A stretch of 7,966 nucleotides of DNA from Azonexus sp. (GTDB lineage: Bacteria > Pseudomonadota > Gammaproteobacteria > Burkholderiales > Rhodocyclaceae). The position numbers were made by a program, and so were the translations under genes. Shown in pieces: positions 6,473-7,966 of this stretch; within the stretch, counting starts at the first letter, position 1; each line of letters opens with the position of its first letter. The DNA lies in the NCBI GenBank assembly GCA_023150195.1, contig JAKLLI010000071.1, positions 1-7,966 of the forward strand. The letters run 5' to 3'. Below the pieces are notes generated by a model, which saw nothing but the letters and a program-made list of their open reading frames with translations, ran no database searches and was not told the origin of the DNA.

Positions 6473-7717
6473 TCAGTCCGGCAGAGCGATCTGCTGATCG
6501 GTACTGAACTGGTAATCCTTGAAGATGTGCTCGGCGCTCAACACCTGATAGCTGCCATCCTCGTTGCGGCGCGTGGTGTCCTTCAAACGCCAGGTCAACT
6601 GGCCGCAGGTCCAGATTTCGAAGTTGCGCATATGGGTGCACAAACAGGTCTTGTCGAACACCTTGACCTTGCGCGCCCCGGGATGAGCCGCCACTTCACG
6701 GTTATACGAGCTGATGTAGGCACACTTGCCATTGGCGTCGAGCAGATAACCATAGGCTTCGCAATTCGGGCGAATGCCATCGCCGATCCCCGGGCTGGAC
6801 TTGATCATGCGCATCGGATAGCCGGTCGGAGAAATCTGGTTAACCTCGATATCCGCTTCGCTGGCCTTGAAGTATTCCTGCTTGGCTTCTGCCGGCAGGC
6901 CGCATTCTTCGGCCACGGTAAACCGCGTCGCCACCTGAACCCCTGCGGCGCCGGCCTCAAGAAACTGGGCGGCATCGGTACCGGTGAAAATCCCGCCGGC
7001 GGGAATGACCGGAATATCCAGATGCTCGTCTTTCAGATACTGCAACACCTCGGCCACGATGGTCGCCAGATCGTACTGCGCCCAATCCATGCCAAAGCCC
7101 AGATGGCCACCAGCCAGCGGCCCCTCGACCACCACGTAATCCGGCATGCGGTTGGTACGCGCACTTTTCTTCAGGAAGAGTTGCAAGGCGCGCACGGACG
7201 AAACGATGATGCCCAGCTTGGCATCGCGAAAACGCGGATGATCCTCGATCAGCCCAAACGAACCGAGATGCAGCCCGGCAGCCAAAGTGATGCCGTCGAT
7301 GCCGGCATCCAGCGCCGCCGACATGCGCACCTTCAAGGTTTCCTTGGGCGCGTTCATCGTCAGCTTTTCCATGCAGTTGATGAACACCATCCCGCCCCCC
7401 TGCTTGCGGGCCATGGTGGCCTCAACGTGCAGGCGTGTAGCTTCTTCCAGTCGCCCCAGATCGAATTTGACCGGCGACTTGTCTTCGTTAAGGACGTTGT
7501 ATTTGTAGAGCGCCAGCTTTTCCTTGACGTGCTTGGTTTCATAGCGACGATCGGACACGGTGTTGATCATGGCATCCGAGATATGACCCACGCCCCCCAA
7601 ACGGGCGGCTTCCAGGGCCAGATCGGCGGTTGAAATATCCACCCCCATGCCACCGATCATGATCGGTACCAACTCTTGCTTGCCAAGACGCAAGCGGAAA
7701 TCATCTACGCGCTTCAT
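6473..7717 (-). CDS. Nitronate monooxygenase / 2-nitropropane dioxygenase family flavoprotein with Cys-rich C-terminus
   Basis: FMN-dependent TIM-barrel oxidoreductase. Family members oxidise alkyl nitronates such as propionate 3-nitronate or act as NAD(P)H:quinone reductases. It is 414 aa from the ATG at 7717, which has AAGGA 5 nt upstream. Seventeen further codons are open upstream but look like leader. The barrel is evident from IGGMGVDIS (21-29), LGGVGHIS (40-47), VVEGPLAGGHLGFG (196-209; His205 sits where the family's catalytic histidine lies) and IPVIPAGGIFTGTDAAQFLEAGAAGVQVATRF (235-266), the FMN phosphate-binding part. Typical bacterial class I enzymes are roughly 320-360 aa. This one is longer, and its tail contains Cys319, Cys332, Cys358, Cys360 and Cys371, which suggests metal or Fe-S binding but is not proven. 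The gene is alone on its strand, convergent with truC and divergent from an NnrS gene. The physiological substrate is unknown. Confidence 0.88.
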   Translation of the reverse strand: MKRVDDFRLRLGKQELVPIMIGGMGVDISTADLALEAARLGGVGHISDAMINTVSDRRYETKHVKEKLALYKYNVLNEDKSPVKFDLGRLEEATRLHVEATMARKQGGGMVFINCMEKLTMNAPKETLKVRMSAALDAGIDGITLAAGLHLGSFGLIEDHPRFRDAKLGIIVSSVRALQLFLKKSARTNRMPDYVVVEGPLAGGHLGFGMDWAQYDLATIVAEVLQYLKDEHLDIPVIPAGGIFTGTDAAQFLEAGAAGVQVATRFTVAEECGLPAEAKQEYFKASEADIEVNQISPTGYPMRMIKSSPGIGDGIRPNCEAYGYLLDANGKCAYISSYNREVAAHPGARKVKVFDKTCLCTHMRNFEIWTCGQLTWRLKDTTRRNEDGSYQVLSAEHIFKDYQFSTDQQIALPD

Positions 7718-7887
7718 CGTTATCCTTAAGGAACCGGTTGCGCAGGTCTCCCCCCTGAGCACAACCAAGGTGCGGATTTTACGCCAAAAGCGCTATCCCT
7801 GCTTCGCCAAGGCCGGATAAATCAAAGCCGGGACAACAGCGAAAGGTAAACTTGCCACACTTTTTCCCTGATCACCGCCCGCTTGAC
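7718..7887. other. Divergent intergenic region, flavoprotein gene / NnrS gene
   Basis: These 170 bp must hold both upstream control regions. The only promoter-like element I see is TAAAAT on the minus strand at 7776-7781, about 60 nt before the flavoprotein ATG and without a good -35. I looked for an FNR/NnrR-type TTGAT-N4-ATCAA box, which would fit an NnrS gene, and found only a lone ATCAA half at 7821-7825. No RNA gene or repeat was seen. Confidence 0.4.
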
Positions 7888-7966
7888 ATGTCGTTTTTCC
7901 ATCACCCTCTCTGGCTGGTTGGCTTCCGCCCCTTCTTCCTGTTGTCCTGCCTGGCCGGCGCACTCT
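7888..7966 (+). CDS. NnrS family membrane protein, N-terminal fragment
   Basis: Only the first 26 codons are in the window. They read MSFFHHPLWLVGFRPFFLLS and then a hydrophobic CLAGAL. The GFRPFFL motif just before the first membrane helix is the hallmark N-terminus of NnrS, a multi-pass haem- and copper-containing membrane protein associated with nitric oxide and denitrification loci. NnrS is known to help protect against nitrosative stress in Vibrio cholerae. The ATG at 7888 has no clear Shine-Dalgarno. A TTG at 7852 in the same frame has AAAGG 5 nt upstream and would add 12 residues, so the start is not settled. Confidence 0.8.
   Translation, partial: MSFFHHPLWLVGFRPFFLLSCLAGAL

Noticed and set aside
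6527..7633. 368-codon open frame on the plus strand
   Set aside because: It is antisense to the flavoprotein gene, shows no domain, and the real gene has a good ribosome binding site.
7723..7732. 10-bp palindrome TCCTTAAGGA upstream of the flavoprotein gene
   Set aside because: It is short and includes the Shine-Dalgarno AAGGA; chance symmetry around the ribosome site is the simpler reading.
7812..7825. Possible FNR/NnrR box upstream of the NnrS gene
   Set aside because: Only the ATCAA half is present; the opposite half (GCCGG) does not match.

Overview
The window is a stretch of ordinary bacterial chromosome, moderately GC-rich and densely coded. Every protein reads as proteobacterial. The gene set and order (sdhCDA, a GntR regulator, divergent type 2 malate dehydrogenase, then a CitE-like lyase) is one I associate with betaproteobacteria. 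The NnrS-family gene at the right edge fits a denitrifying or facultatively anaerobic member such as the Rhodocyclales. That placement is inference from gene content, not a database match.

Layout from left to right. On the minus strand (1-2515) lies the start of the succinate dehydrogenase operon, transcribed leftwards as sdhC, sdhD, sdhA. The three genes are tightly coupled: sdhC and sdhD overlap by 4 bp, and 2 bp separate sdhD from sdhA. SdhA reaches the window edge with only its stop codon missing. Upstream of sdhC, on the same strand, is a GntR/HutC-type regulator (2648-3403). It is divergent from mdh (3601-4593, plus strand). The region between them carries a perfect 16-bp palindrome and two back-to-back candidate promoters whose -35 elements overlap, which looks like a control point for the TCA genes. 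mdh ends in a strong hairpin terminator. A CitE/HpcH-type lyase gene follows (4696-5679), and truC, encoding a tRNA pseudouridine-65 synthase, overlaps its end by 8 bp and starts with TTG. truC converges on a minus-strand nitronate-monooxygenase-like flavoprotein gene (6473-7717) with a cysteine-rich C-terminal extension. Divergent from that, the first 26 codons of an NnrS-family membrane protein run off the right edge.

How the genes work together: SdhCDA(B) oxidises succinate to fumarate and feeds the quinone pool, and Mdh oxidises malate to oxaloacetate. The GntR protein placed between them is the obvious candidate regulator of one or both. The CitE-like lyase probably cleaves or forms a CoA thioester linked to the same carbon pool, but its substrate cannot be read from the sequence. 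truC appears to be co-transcribed with that lyase for expression rather than for metabolic reasons. The nitronate monooxygenase and NnrS pair is loosely linked by nitrogen-oxide chemistry.

No RNA genes, insertion sequences, CRISPR arrays, attachment sites or phage genes were seen. I do not see a previously undescribed multi-gene system here. The best leads are the gntR/mdh operator-promoter arrangement, the orphan CitE-like lyase and the Cys-rich tail of the flavoprotein.
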